A stretch of 17,157 nucleotides of DNA from Veillonellaceae bacterium SB90 (GTDB lineage: Bacteria; Bacillota; Negativicutes; Selenomonadales; Selenomonadaceae). The translations under genes and the position numbers were made by a program. Of the stretch, positions 6,646 to 13,955 are shown piece by piece (position 1 is the stretch's first letter; the number at the start of each line of letters is the position of its first letter). The notes beneath the pieces are model-generated. The model saw only the letters and a program-made list of their open reading frames with translations. It had not been told where the DNA came from and ran no database searches. The stretch lies in NCBI GenBank assembly GCA_902364065.1, contig CABJCJ010000040.1, positions 1 to 17,157 of the forward strand. Direction: 5' to 3'.

Positions 6646-8891
6646 GGACGTTCTCCTTTCGGGACTTGTTTTAGGGAAAGGCCGATGCGGCCGCGCTTCT
6701 CATCGACGCTGATGACCATGACCTTAAGCGTGTCGCCAATGGCGACGACCTCAAGGGGATGCCTGACGCGCCTGTGCGAAAGCTCAGAGATATGGATGAG
6801 GCCATCCTGATGCAGGCCGATATCGACAAAGGCGCCGAAGTCCGTGACGTTGCGCACGGTGCCGCGCAGGATGGTGCCGGGCTTGAGGTCGGAGAGCTTG
6901 ACGATGGCCTGGCGCGTCAAAGGAGCGGGCAAATCCTCACGCGGATCGCGGCCGGGGCTTACGAGCGCATCGAGAATATCGTGGACCGTGGGCAATCCCG
7001 CCTCGAGCTCTTTGGCGAGTCGCATTTCGTCCTGTGGCTTCAGCATCTCTCGCTTCATCTTGATCAGCGGCAGCTTGTCCTTGTCCTTGAGGTCACTGAG
7101 GGCAAAGCCGAGCTTTTGCAGGAGTTCCTGCGCGAGCTGATAGGATTCGGGATGCACGGGGGTATCGTCAAGCGGCGATTTTCCCTCGTGGATGCGCAGG
7201 AAGCCGGCACATTGCGTGAAGGCTGCCGGACCGAGCCGCGGGACTTTGAGCAGCTGGCGGCGGCTCGTGAAGCGGCCGTTCTCGTCGCGGAAGGCCACGA
7301 TGTTCTTTGCGGTGGTCGCATTGATGCCGGCCACATGGCGCAGCAGCGCAGGTGAAGCCGTGTTGAGGTCGACGCCGACATGGTTGACGGCGGCCTCAAT
7401 CGTGGCGTCAAGTGTATGGGCGAGTTCCGTCTGGTTGACATCGTGCTGGTACTGGCCGACACCGATGGCCTGCGGGTCAATCTTGACGAGTTCGGCCAGC
7501 GGGTCCTGTACGCGCCGGGCAATGGAAACGGCGCCGCGGATGACGACGTCGTAATCAGGCAGCTCTTCCTTGGCCAGCTTGGAAGCCGAGTAGACGGAGG
7601 CGCCGGCTTCATTTGTGATGAGGTAGTGGACATCATGCAGTTCGTACTCGCGGATGAGTTCCGCGGCGAACTGCTCGGTTTCGTAAGAGGCCGTGCCGTT
7701 GCCGATGGAAAGCAGGGTCACGTGATGCGCGCGGATGGAGGCGAGCACCTTGCGCTTTGCCGCTTCATAGGCACCTTTGCTCTGTGTGATCTGCAGCACG
7801 CCGTAATCGAGCACGCGGCCCGTGGGATCGACGACGGCCATCTTGCAGCCGTTGCGGTAGCCGGGATCGAGCCCCATGACGGTGTGGCCGGCGAGCGGGG
7901 CCTGCAGCAGGAGCTGGCGCAGGTTGACGCCAAACAGATGGATGGCCTGTGCTTCAGCTTCCTCGGTGAGCTTGGCGCGCAGTTCGCGTTCCAGCGAAGG
8001 GAAGAGCAGGCGCTTGTACCCGTCTTCAATAGCGGCCTGCAGGGAATCATCCCAGATGGAGGGACGTTTGTGGACCTGCCGGTAAATCAGGCGGCAGTTT
8101 GCTTCAGCATCCGTTTTCAGCGCGACGTTCAGGCAGCCGAGCTTCTCGCCGCGATTGATGGCCAGCGTGCGATGCGCCGGCAGGTGAGAAAGCGGCTCCT
8201 CGTATGCTGCGTACATCTGGAAAACGGCAGCCTGTTCCTCCGGCGCCTTGGGAGAGGCTTTCGTCTCGATGACAGCCGTGCGCCAGAGATGTTCGCGCAT
8301 GGTCTTGCGCAGGCTGGCATCTTCCATGATGGTTTCGGCGACGATATCCATGGCACCGGCCAGCGCGTCCTCCGCAGTGGCGACAGGACCGCCGTCCTGC
8401 ACGAATGCGGCTGCTTTCTGGGCTGGCGTGCCCTTGCTGTCCATCTGGAGCAGCATCGCGTTGGCCAGTGGTTCGAGGCCGCGCTCGCGGGCCATCTGCG
8501 CGCGCGTGCGCTTTTTTTGCTTATAGGGCAGATAGAGGTCTTCCAGCTCCTGCAATTTTGTCGCCTGTTCAATGGAGGCGCGCAGCTCATCGGTGAGCTT
8601 GCCCTGCTCTTCGATGCGGCTTATGATTTCTTCCTGGCGCTTGCTGAGATTGCGCAGGTAGCCGAGGCGGTCTTCGAGTTGCCGGAGCTGTTCGTCTTCC
8701 AGTGAACCGGTGGCTTCCTTGCGGTAACGCGCGATGAAGGGGACGGTATTGCCAGCGTCCAGCAGTTCAATGGCGGCCCGCACCTGTTCGGGACGGATCT
8801 TGAGCTCTGCCGCAATGAGTTTATCGATTGCTTCTGTTTTTATGATGATACACCTCTTTCTATCGCTGGCTGGCGATGCAATTTGTGTCAA
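6642..8891 (-). CDS. tex: Tex, S1 RNA-binding transcription accessory protein
   Basis: Tex (YhgF family) is a conserved cytoplasmic nucleic-acid-binding protein tied to transcription and ribosome-related stress. The order of domains is complete. The N-terminal helical region holds AGNTVPFIARYRKEATG (46-62) and LEDLYLPYKQKKRTR (116-130). A YqgF/RNase H-like fold starts at VMGLDPGYRNG (338-348), with GNGTAS and NEAGASVYSAS (427-437). Next comes helix-hairpin-helix DNA-binding sequence, GVDLNTASPALL to LLKVPRLGP (506-555). A C-terminal S1 domain begins at about 672 and includes GAFVDIGLHQDGLIHIS. The start is uncertain. The longest frame opens with TTG at 8891 directly after a TAA and lacks a ribosome site. 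A good GAGGTG (8856-8851) instead precedes ATC-ATC-ATA codons (8849-8841), where the family normally begins. No ATG or GTG occurs before codon 37. It is the first gene of a pair with the double-CobT gene. Confidence 0.95.
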   Translation of the reverse strand: MTQIASPASDRKRCIIIKTEAIDKLIAAELKIRPEQVRAAIELLDAGNTVPFIARYRKEATGSLEDEQLRQLEDRLGYLRNLSKRQEEIISRIEEQGKLTDELRASIEQATKLQELEDLYLPYKQKKRTRAQMARERGLEPLANAMLLQMDSKGTPAQKAAAFVQDGGPVATAEDALAGAMDIVAETIMEDASLRKTMREHLWRTAVIETKASPKAPEEQAAVFQMYAAYEEPLSHLPAHRTLAINRGEKLGCLNVALKTDAEANCRLIYRQVHKRPSIWDDSLQAAIEDGYKRLLFPSLERELRAKLTEEAEAQAIHLFGVNLRQLLLQAPLAGHTVMGLDPGYRNGCKMAVVDPTGRVLDYGVLQITQSKGAYEAAKRKVLASIRAHHVTLLSIGNGTASYETEQFAAELIREYELHDVHYLITNEAGASVYSASKLAKEELPDYDVVIRGAVSIARRVQDPLAELVKIDPQAIGVGQYQHDVNQTELAHTLDATIEAAVNHVGVDLNTASPALLRHVAGINATTAKNIVAFRDENGRFTSRRQLLKVPRLGPAAFTQCAGFLRIHEGKSPLDDTPVHPESYQLAQELLQKLGFALSDLKDKDKLPLIKMKREMLKPQDEMRLAKELEAGLPTVHDILDALVSPGRDPREDLPAPLTRQAIVKLSDLKPGTILRGTVRNVTDFGAFVDIGLHQDGLIHISELSHRRVRHPLEVVAIGDTLKVMVISVDEKRGRIGLSLKQVPKGERP
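8841..8858 (-). promoter_or_regulatory. Ribosome binding site pointing at a non-canonical tex start
   Basis: On the minus strand, AAGAGGTG (8858-8851) is followed after 7 bases by ATA (8843-8841), with ATC codons just before it. The spacing suits initiation at or near the ATA, which would give a Tex N-terminus of family-like length. No ATG, GTG or TTG is available there. Confidence 0.4.
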
Positions 8892-8900
8892 TTATGACAC
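8885..8900. promoter_or_regulatory. Operator-like inverted repeat in the tex leader
   Basis: GTGTCA-N4-TGACAC is a perfect 6-bp dyad with a 4-base centre. It sits about 12-28 bases downstream of the tex -10 box, around the predicted transcription start, a typical repressor position. It also overlaps the TTG that opens the longest tex frame. I do not recognise the regulator. Confidence 0.5.
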
Positions 8901-8912
8901 GATACTGTCTCC

Positions 8913-8918
8913 ATTATA
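8913..8918 (-). promoter_or_regulatory. -10 box of the tex operon promoter
   Basis: The minus strand reads TATAAT here, with only a weak -35 candidate (TGGCAA, 17 bases upstream). Transcription would start near 8906 and run through the dyad into tex and the double-CobT gene. Confidence 0.5.
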
Positions 8919-8991
8919 GTATAGCTGGCATTTTTTTGCCATGTACGCCGTTGGTGAAGATTCCCTCTGGGCCGCGGGCAGGAAAATGGTG

Positions 8992-8997
8992 TATAAT
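8992..8997 (+). promoter_or_regulatory. -10 box of the walJ-htrA-rlmH operon
   Basis: TATAAT lies 65 bases before the walJ ATG in the divergent region with tex. No convincing -35 is visible at 16-18 bases, and it is not a true extended -10. Confidence 0.45.
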
Positions 8998-9061
8998 AAA
9001 TACTGTCAGATTTTTTGCAGATGGTTTACAGAATAGCCGACTAAGATAGGGGAAACAGGAC

Positions 9062-9817
9062 ATGCAGGTAGTGGTACTCGCCAGCGGCAGCAAGGGCAAT
9101 GCCGTGTACGTGGAGATGGATGGGACGAAACTGCTCATCGATGCAGGTATCAGCGCAACGCGCATCAAGAAGCGGTTGGCAGAAGAACAGGTCGATGTTT
9201 CGACACTCGACGGGATTCTCGTCACGCACGAACACCGTGATCACATCGCCGGACTGGCCACGCTGTCAAAATGGTACCGCCTGCCCATCTTTACGCGGCG
9301 CGGGACCATCGAGCACATGAGCTGCCGTCAGGCCATCCCCGATGACTGCTTTCATCCGATTGACGGGGCTTTCCGCCTCGGGGATTTGACAATCGATCCC
9401 TTCAGGATTCCGCACGATGCGGCGGATCCCGTCGGCTACCGCGTCATGGGCTCGCAAAACTGTACACTCGCCACAGACCTCGGTTTCGTCACCTCGAGCG
9501 TTCAGGCTGCGATTGACGGGGCTGATGTGCTGGTGCTCGAGGCCAATCATGATCCGGAGGTACTCAAGCACGGCGATTATCCCTGGGCGCTCAAGCGGCG
9601 CATCCTGTCGAATCGCGGCCATCTCGCCAACGCCGATGCCGCCTGGGCACTGGTCCGCATGAAGAAGCGGCCTGAGCATGTATTTTTGGCACATCTGTCG
9701 GAGAAGAACAATACGCCGGAACTGGCTTCCGAAACGGTGGCATCCATCCTGAAGCAGCAGGGCGTGTCCCTGGAGCTCAGCCTGACTGCTCAGGATGAGC
9801 CGGTGCGCCTGCACTGA
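9062..9817 (+). CDS. walJ: WalJ/YycJ-family metallo-beta-lactamase fold hydrolase
   Basis: This 251-residue cytoplasmic protein belongs to the metallo-beta-lactamase superfamily, close to Bacillus YycJ (WalJ). It opens with VVVLASGSKGN (3-13), typical of the family, and carries the metal motif THEHRDH (55-61). Further ligands are H118 in RIPHDA, D139 in LATDLG, H187 in RGHLAN and H211 in LAHLSEKNN. In Bacillus and relatives walJ follows the walRK two-component genes and has been linked to coordinating wall metabolism and DNA replication or repair; the enzymatic substrate (probably nucleic acid) is not settled. The wal regulator genes are absent here. An AGGGG ribosome site lies about 10 bases upstream of the ATG. 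The gene leads an operon with htrA and rlmH, an arrangement familiar from Firmicutes, where it is often near the chromosomal origin. Confidence 0.93.
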   Translation: MQVVVLASGSKGNAVYVEMDGTKLLIDAGISATRIKKRLAEEQVDVSTLDGILVTHEHRDHIAGLATLSKWYRLPIFTRRGTIEHMSCRQAIPDDCFHPIDGAFRLGDLTIDPFRIPHDAADPVGYRVMGSQNCTLATDLGFVTSSVQAAIDGADVLVLEANHDPEVLKHGDYPWALKRRILSNRGHLANADAAWALVRMKKRPEHVFLAHLSEKNNTPELASETVASILKQQGVSLELSLTAQDEPVRLH

Positions 9818-9870
9818 CGCGATCCGGGCAGATGATTATTTGGAGGATAAGAAAGCGGAGGATGATTCAC

Positions 9871-10998
9871 ATGAAGAATATCTTTGCGAACAGAAAGCAT
9901 AAAAAAGCCGGTATTGCCATTGCAGCCATGCTGGCCATCTCGGCCGTGACCTTTACGGGCTGCTCAGCCGGCACGGCGAATAATTCGTCGTCTTCGGCCG
10001 CAGCGACGGAGGCGGCAAAGCCGGCAGCATCGGTTTCGACCGAGGGTCTCTCTGATGCCCGCAACACGCCGGTCGTCCGCGCAGCCAAGGCTGTCGGCCC
10101 CACGGTCGTCGGCATCACGAACAAGGCCGTGGCCCGCGACTGGTTCAATAATCCGGTGGAAACGGAAGGCGTCGGCTCCGGCGTCATTTTCCGCAGTGAC
10201 GGCTACATCGTCACGAACAACCATGTCGTCAACGGCGCGAAGGAGCTCATCGTCTCGCTGCCGGGCGGCAAGACGCTCAAGGGCAAGCTGGTCGGTGCCG
10301 ATGAACTCACCGACCTGGCCGTCGTCAAAGTGGATGCGACGGACCTGCCGGCTGCGACGTTCGGCGATTCCGACCAGATTGTCGTCGGTGAACCGGCCAT
10401 TGCCATCGGCAATCCGCTGGGCCTTGAATTCCAGGGCAGCGTGACGAGTGGTGTCATCAGTGCGCTCAATCGTACGCTCGAGACGAGTGATACGCGTCTC
10501 AAGCTCATCCAGACGGATGCGGCCATCAACCCGGGCAATTCGGGCGGTGCGCTGGTCAACGCAGACGGCCAGGTCATCGGCATCAACAGCATCAAGGTCG
10601 CAGCGAGCGGCGTTGAGGGCATGGGCTTCGCCATCCCCATCAATACGGTGCAGGAAGTCATCAACGAGATCATGGATAAAGGCTACGTCGCCCATCCGTA
10701 CCTCGGCATCTCGGTTTTCGATCCGCAGACGGCCGCACGCTACGGCTATCAGCTCAACATCGACAAGGGCGTTTACGTATTCAAGGTCGTCATCGGCGGC
10801 CCGAGCGACAAAGCCGGCCTGCAGCGCGGCGACATCATCCTCAAGCTCGATGGTGAGGATGTCAACAGTGTGACGGATCTGCGCTCCAAGGTCGCTTCCC
10901 ACAAGGTCGGCGATACCGTCAAGGCGACGATCGACCGCAACGGCCATGAGCGTGAAGTCGATATCTCGCTCGAAGAGATGCCGCAGGACAATAAGTAA
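9871..10998 (+). CDS. htrA: HtrA/DegP-family serine protease, predicted lipoprotein
   Basis: HtrA proteases degrade or refold damaged envelope proteins. From the ATG at 9871 the product has 375 residues. I prefer this to the upstream in-frame ATG at 9832, because GGAGG (9857-9861) is 9 bases before it and it gives a clean signal peptide: basic residues 8-12, a hydrophobic core 13-28, then FTGC with Cys31 as a lipobox. A low-complexity Ser/Ala linker (36-56) follows. The trypsin-like domain contains the triad His118 (TNNHVV), Asp148 (DELTDLAVV) and Ser224 (PGNSGGAL). One PDZ domain runs from about 274 to 370, with the carboxylate-binding-like PYLGI (276-280). Bacillus HtrA proteins are normally anchored by a membrane helix; a lipid anchor with Ser at +2 could place this one on the outer membrane of a diderm. 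The gene is 53 bases after walJ, with no separate promoter seen. Confidence 0.95.
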   Translation: MKNIFANRKHKKAGIAIAAMLAISAVTFTGCSAGTANNSSSSAAATEAAKPAASVSTEGLSDARNTPVVRAAKAVGPTVVGITNKAVARDWFNNPVETEGVGSGVIFRSDGYIVTNNHVVNGAKELIVSLPGGKTLKGKLVGADELTDLAVVKVDATDLPAATFGDSDQIVVGEPAIAIGNPLGLEFQGSVTSGVISALNRTLETSDTRLKLIQTDAAINPGNSGGALVNADGQVIGINSIKVAASGVEGMGFAIPINTVQEVINEIMDKGYVAHPYLGISVFDPQTAARYGYQLNIDKGVYVFKVVIGGPSDKAGLQRGDIILKLDGEDVNSVTDLRSKVASHKVGDTVKATIDRNGHEREVDISLEEMPQDNK

Positions 10999-11012
10999 GG
11001 CGGCAGCAGTAC

Positions 11013-11492
11013 ATGAAGATCACGATTGTCTGTGCCGGCAAAATCAAAGAGAAGTATCTTTCCATGGGAATCGCAGAATTCCTCAAGCGCCTCAAGCCGT
11101 TTGCACAGGTTGAGATTCGGGAGATCCATGAGGAAAAGATGCCGGATGATCCGTCGCCGGCGGAAAAAGAGCAGACGCTCGCACGTGAGGGAGAGAAACT
11201 CCTGAAACTCGTGCCGCAGGGCAGCTACCTGTTCGTGCTCGATGTCTACGGCCGGGAGAAATCATCTGAAGAGCTGGCCGCTTCCATCGCACAGCTCGGC
11301 CTCAGCGGCCGCAGCAGCATCACGTTCCTGATCGGCGGAGCCTTCGGGCTGTCCGAGGAGGTCCGGAAGCGGGCGGATGAGCGCCTGAGCTTCTCGCCGA
11401 TGACCTTTACGCATCAGATGGTACGTCTCCTGCTCGTCGAACAGATATACCGGGCATTCAAGATCAATCGCGGCGAGAAATATCACTGGTAA
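11013..11492 (+). CDS. rlmH: RlmH, 23S rRNA pseudouridine-1915 N3-methyltransferase
   Basis: RlmH methylates the pseudouridine at position 1915 in helix 69 of 23S rRNA on the assembled ribosome, using S-adenosylmethionine. The 159-residue length is the family norm. Typical features are KITIVCAGKIKEKY at the N-terminus (2-15), YLFVLDVYGRE (72-82), the SPOUT knot loop FLIGGAFGLSEEV (105-117), and the C-terminal HQMVRLLLVEQIYRA (134-148) ending in YHW. It starts 14 bases after the htrA stop with only a weak AAGG at 10997-11000, so it probably depends on translation or transcription of htrA. It is the last gene of the walJ operon and is followed by a strong terminator. Confidence 0.97.
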   Translation: MKITIVCAGKIKEKYLSMGIAEFLKRLKPFAQVEIREIHEEKMPDDPSPAEKEQTLAREGEKLLKLVPQGSYLFVLDVYGREKSSEELAASIAQLGLSGRSSITFLIGGAFGLSEEVRKRADERLSFSPMTFTHQMVRLLLVEQIYRAFKINRGEKYHW

Positions 11493-11521
11493 AGACCTGC
11501 AGGCTTCAGGATTTGCCGTCA

Positions 11522-11579
11522 AAACAGGAAAACGTCTCCGTACATCGTTCATGATGTGGAGACGTTTTCCTGTTTCTTT
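11522..11579 (+). terminator. Strong rho-independent terminator after rlmH
   Basis: An 18-bp perfect inverted repeat, AAACAGGAAAACGTCTCC (11522-11539) with its complement at 11558-11575, has an inner ACATC/GATGT stem and ends in TTTCTTT. The hairpin also has A residues on its left flank (11521-11524), so it may work in both directions, although no minus-strand gene needs it. Confidence 0.92.
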
Positions 11580-11609
11580 GCCGGAATGGTCGTTTCTGCG
11601 GGCGTTTTT

Positions 11610-11618
11610 TGTTATAAT
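11610..11618 (+). promoter_or_regulatory. Extended -10 promoter of the xpaC-telA-PBP operon
   Basis: TGT-TATAAT at 11610-11618 is a consensus extended -10, 66 bases before the ATG. No good -35 is seen. The space from 11493 to 11684 otherwise holds only the rlmH terminator and a short leader. Confidence 0.6.
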
Positions 11619-11684
11619 AAAAAATAGACCTTCTTATGATGGAACGGACTTCGCGGTCCAGAGATAAATCAAGGTGGTGACGAT

Positions 11685-12746
11685 ATGAGAGGCTTTTTAT
11701 GGGGCATGTCAGTCTTGTCTTTTCTGATCGGATGCGCGTCGCTGGATGGCGCGGTGGAACAGGGGACACAGGGAGTCTTTTTGTATGCGGGCATGACGGC
11801 CGTCTGCATGGTGCTCAGCGTTGTGTTGGGGTATCGGGCCTGGCATTATCGCAGCGGCAGACAGAGATTCCAGGCAAAGCTGCCGCTCAAGGAGCTTTCG
11901 GATGATGAAGCCGAACTCGTGGCGGAGAGCTGGCAGAAGGCACTGACGGATTATGACCGCATTGAGAAGGCGAGCCAGACCATCCGTGATGGTGAACTGC
12001 GCCAGCAGCTCCTGACCATGCAGCAGATTGCGGCGAACCTGCTCACCTATCTCGAAAAGCATCCGCAGAGCATCTCTGCAGCCCGTCGCTTCATTGACAC
12101 GTATCAGGACCGGGCGGCGTCCATGGCCGAGGAGTACCATGAACTCGAGAAGACGGGCCTCGATACGGATCAGGTCACCGAGACGAGGGAACACATCAAG
12201 GAAACCCTGTCTTCCTTCGATGAAGCTTATGAAAAGGAGTTTGAACGTGTCCTCGGGGAGAAGCTCCTCGACATGGATGCAGAGCTCTCGGTCCTGCAGA
12301 AGACGATGGAGGCCGATGGCATTCACAACGCGAGTGCCGGTGACGGACAGCCGGAAGCAAAAGAAGACGGGAGTCTTGTCAAAGGAATTATCGATGGCCT
12401 CAAGCCGATGACGGGCCGCCATGATCATGCCCCGGTGAACCGGGCTGGCCGCAAGCATCCGCGCCGCCGCGCATTCCGCGTGGCTGAGGAGCTGCCGGCT
12501 GTCATGCCGCAGGAGCTGCGCTCGGATGTCCTCAAGGAGAAGCTCATCATGAGCGCCCTGGCCATCTTCGGCGGTGCCATTGGCGCGCATAAGTTCTATC
12601 AGGGCAAGACGAAATGGGGAATCCTGTATCTCCTGTTCTGGTGGACGGCAATTCCCGGCATCGTGGGTATTTGTGAGGGCGTGCGCTATCTGTTTATGCC
12701 GATGGATCATTTTTATACTGAGTATTATCGTGGAAATGGACGGTGA
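11685..12746 (+). CDS. XpaC-like membrane protein with C-terminal TM2 domain
   Basis: The 353-residue product begins with two likely membrane segments (4-20 and 31-50). A long charged helical region (60-210) follows, resembling XpaC, the family named for 5-bromo-4-chloroindolyl phosphate hydrolysis and encoded beside telA-type genes in Bacillus. After a basic linker (RKHPRRRAFR, 256-265), residues 285-340 form a TM2 domain: two hydrophobic helices around GGAIGAHKFYQGKTKWG (297-312), with GICEGVRYLF (328-337). The true biochemical role of XpaC is unclear. LIGC near residue 17 resembles a lipobox, but the second helix and the family suggest an integral membrane protein. AAGGTGGTGA precedes the ATG by a few bases. 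The gene overlaps or nearly touches telA, and the two products probably work together at the membrane. The XpaC assignment rests on topology and neighbour; the TM2 call is stronger. Confidence 0.78.
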   Translation: MRGFLWGMSVLSFLIGCASLDGAVEQGTQGVFLYAGMTAVCMVLSVVLGYRAWHYRSGRQRFQAKLPLKELSDDEAELVAESWQKALTDYDRIEKASQTIRDGELRQQLLTMQQIAANLLTYLEKHPQSISAARRFIDTYQDRAASMAEEYHELEKTGLDTDQVTETREHIKETLSSFDEAYEKEFERVLGEKLLDMDAELSVLQKTMEADGIHNASAGDGQPEAKEDGSLVKGIIDGLKPMTGRHDHAPVNRAGRKHPRRRAFRVAEELPAVMPQELRSDVLKEKLIMSALAIFGGAIGAHKFYQGKTKWGILYLLFWWTAIPGIVGICEGVRYLFMPMDHFYTEYYRGNGR

Positions 12747-12751
12747 CTGTT

Positions 12752-13912
12752 ATGATTAAACCGAATCCGGATTTGGCCGATCTCATGAAGATGCATAAGG
12801 ACAAGCAGGCGGACGGGCAGCAAAAGGAAATCCCCGTACAGACTAAGCAGGAAATCGAAAAAGCGGTCGATACCCTGTCGCCGGAAGAGCGGGAAAAAGT
12901 ACAGCAGATCAAGGATCACATCGATTTGACGAATACCGAATCCCTGCTGACGTATGGCGCGCCGGCACAGAAGAAGATAGCGGAGTTCTCCGACAGCGTG
13001 CTCGCGCAGGTCCGCACGAAGGACAGCGGCGAAGTCGGGCAGCTGCTCGGCAGCCTCGTGACGCAGGTTAAGGAATACGATGAGAAGAGTCAGGGCGGCT
13101 TTTTGCGCAAGGTGCCGCTTATCGGCAGTCTCGTCAACAAGACGGAGAACATCAAGGCCGGCTACGAGAAGCTCTCGGTGCAGGTCGAACGCATTGCGGG
13201 CAGCCTCGAACAGGCCAGACTCAAGATGATGAAGGATGTCGTGCTGTTCGACAAGCTTTACGATGAGAACTTCGCCTATTTCAAGGAACTGCAGCTCTAC
13301 ATCGAAGCCGGCGAGGAGAAGGTCCGGGAGATGCGTGAGGTGGAATTGCCGAAGCTTCATGAGCAGGCAGCAGCAGCCAATGACCCGATGGCCGTGCAGG
13401 TCGTCGCCGATTATGAGGCCAATGTCGACCGCTTTGAGAAGAAGATTCACGACCTCAAGATCAGCAAGACGATTGCCATTCAGACGGCGCCGCAGATCCG
13501 CCTGATCCAGAACAACGATAAGGCCCTCATCGACCGCGTACAGACGGCCATCTATTCGACGATTCCGCTCTGGAAGAATCAGCTTGTCATCGCCCTGGGC
13601 CTTTCGGCACAGCAGAAGGTGCTGCGCATGCAGCAGGCGGTCAACAACACGACGAATGAGCTCCTGAAGCGCAATGCGGAGCTTCTGCATCAGAACTCGG
13701 TAGAGACGGCTAAAGAAAACGAACGCAGCATCGTCGATATCGAGACGGTGCGCGAGGTCAATGAGAAACTCATCCAGACGATTGAGGATACCGTGCGGAT
13801 CCAGCAGGAGGGCCGCGCCAAGCGTCAGGCTGCCGAACAGGAGCTCACGGCCATCGAAGGCAAATTGCGCGATACACTGCTGAAGAACAGCGGCCGCCAG
13901 ACCAATCAATGA
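12752..13912 (+). CDS. telA: TelA-family toxic anion resistance protein
   Basis: TelA/KlaA-family proteins (YaaN and YceH in Bacillus) were named for tellurite resistance and are linked to envelope and antimicrobial stress; their mechanism is not known. The 386 residues fit the family and form a nearly all-helical, coiled-coil-like chain. It includes VPLIGSLVNKTENIKAGYEKL (about 127-147), KYKE-like acidic/basic repeats and the conserved IPLWKNQLVIALGL (about 272-285) near the C-terminal third. It has no signal peptide or membrane helix. I chose the ATG at 12752, 5 bases after GGTGA (12742-12746). An in-frame GTG at 12743 would add three residues and overlap the xpaC stop. Either way the gene is tightly linked to the xpaC-like gene, as in the Bacillus xpaC-yaaN pair. 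Confidence 0.9.
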   Translation: MIKPNPDLADLMKMHKDKQADGQQKEIPVQTKQEIEKAVDTLSPEEREKVQQIKDHIDLTNTESLLTYGAPAQKKIAEFSDSVLAQVRTKDSGEVGQLLGSLVTQVKEYDEKSQGGFLRKVPLIGSLVNKTENIKAGYEKLSVQVERIAGSLEQARLKMMKDVVLFDKLYDENFAYFKELQLYIEAGEEKVREMREVELPKLHEQAAAANDPMAVQVVADYEANVDRFEKKIHDLKISKTIAIQTAPQIRLIQNNDKALIDRVQTAIYSTIPLWKNQLVIALGLSAQQKVLRMQQAVNNTTNELLKRNAELLHQNSVETAKENERSIVDIETVREVNEKLIQTIEDTVRIQQEGRAKRQAAEQELTAIEGKLRDTLLKNSGRQTNQ

Positions 13913-13946
13913 ACCCGTGGAGAAGGATTAGACTTGGAGTGAACGA

Positions 13947-13955
13947 ATGAGATGA
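13947..13955 (+). promoter_or_regulatory. Two-codon mini-ORF overlapping the PBP start
   Basis: ATG-AGA-TGA at 13947-13955 overlaps the PBP ATG (13952-13954). The only ribosome-site-like GGAG (13936-13939) is 7 bases from the mini-ORF ATG and 12 bases from the PBP ATG. Ribosomes could start on the mini-ORF and re-initiate on the PBP, but this may also be chance. Confidence 0.25.

Noticed and set aside
8886..8891. TTGACA on the minus strand as a -35 for tex
   Set aside because: No -10 lies 16-18 bases downstream, and a TATAAT is already present upstream; the match is better explained as half of the dyad.
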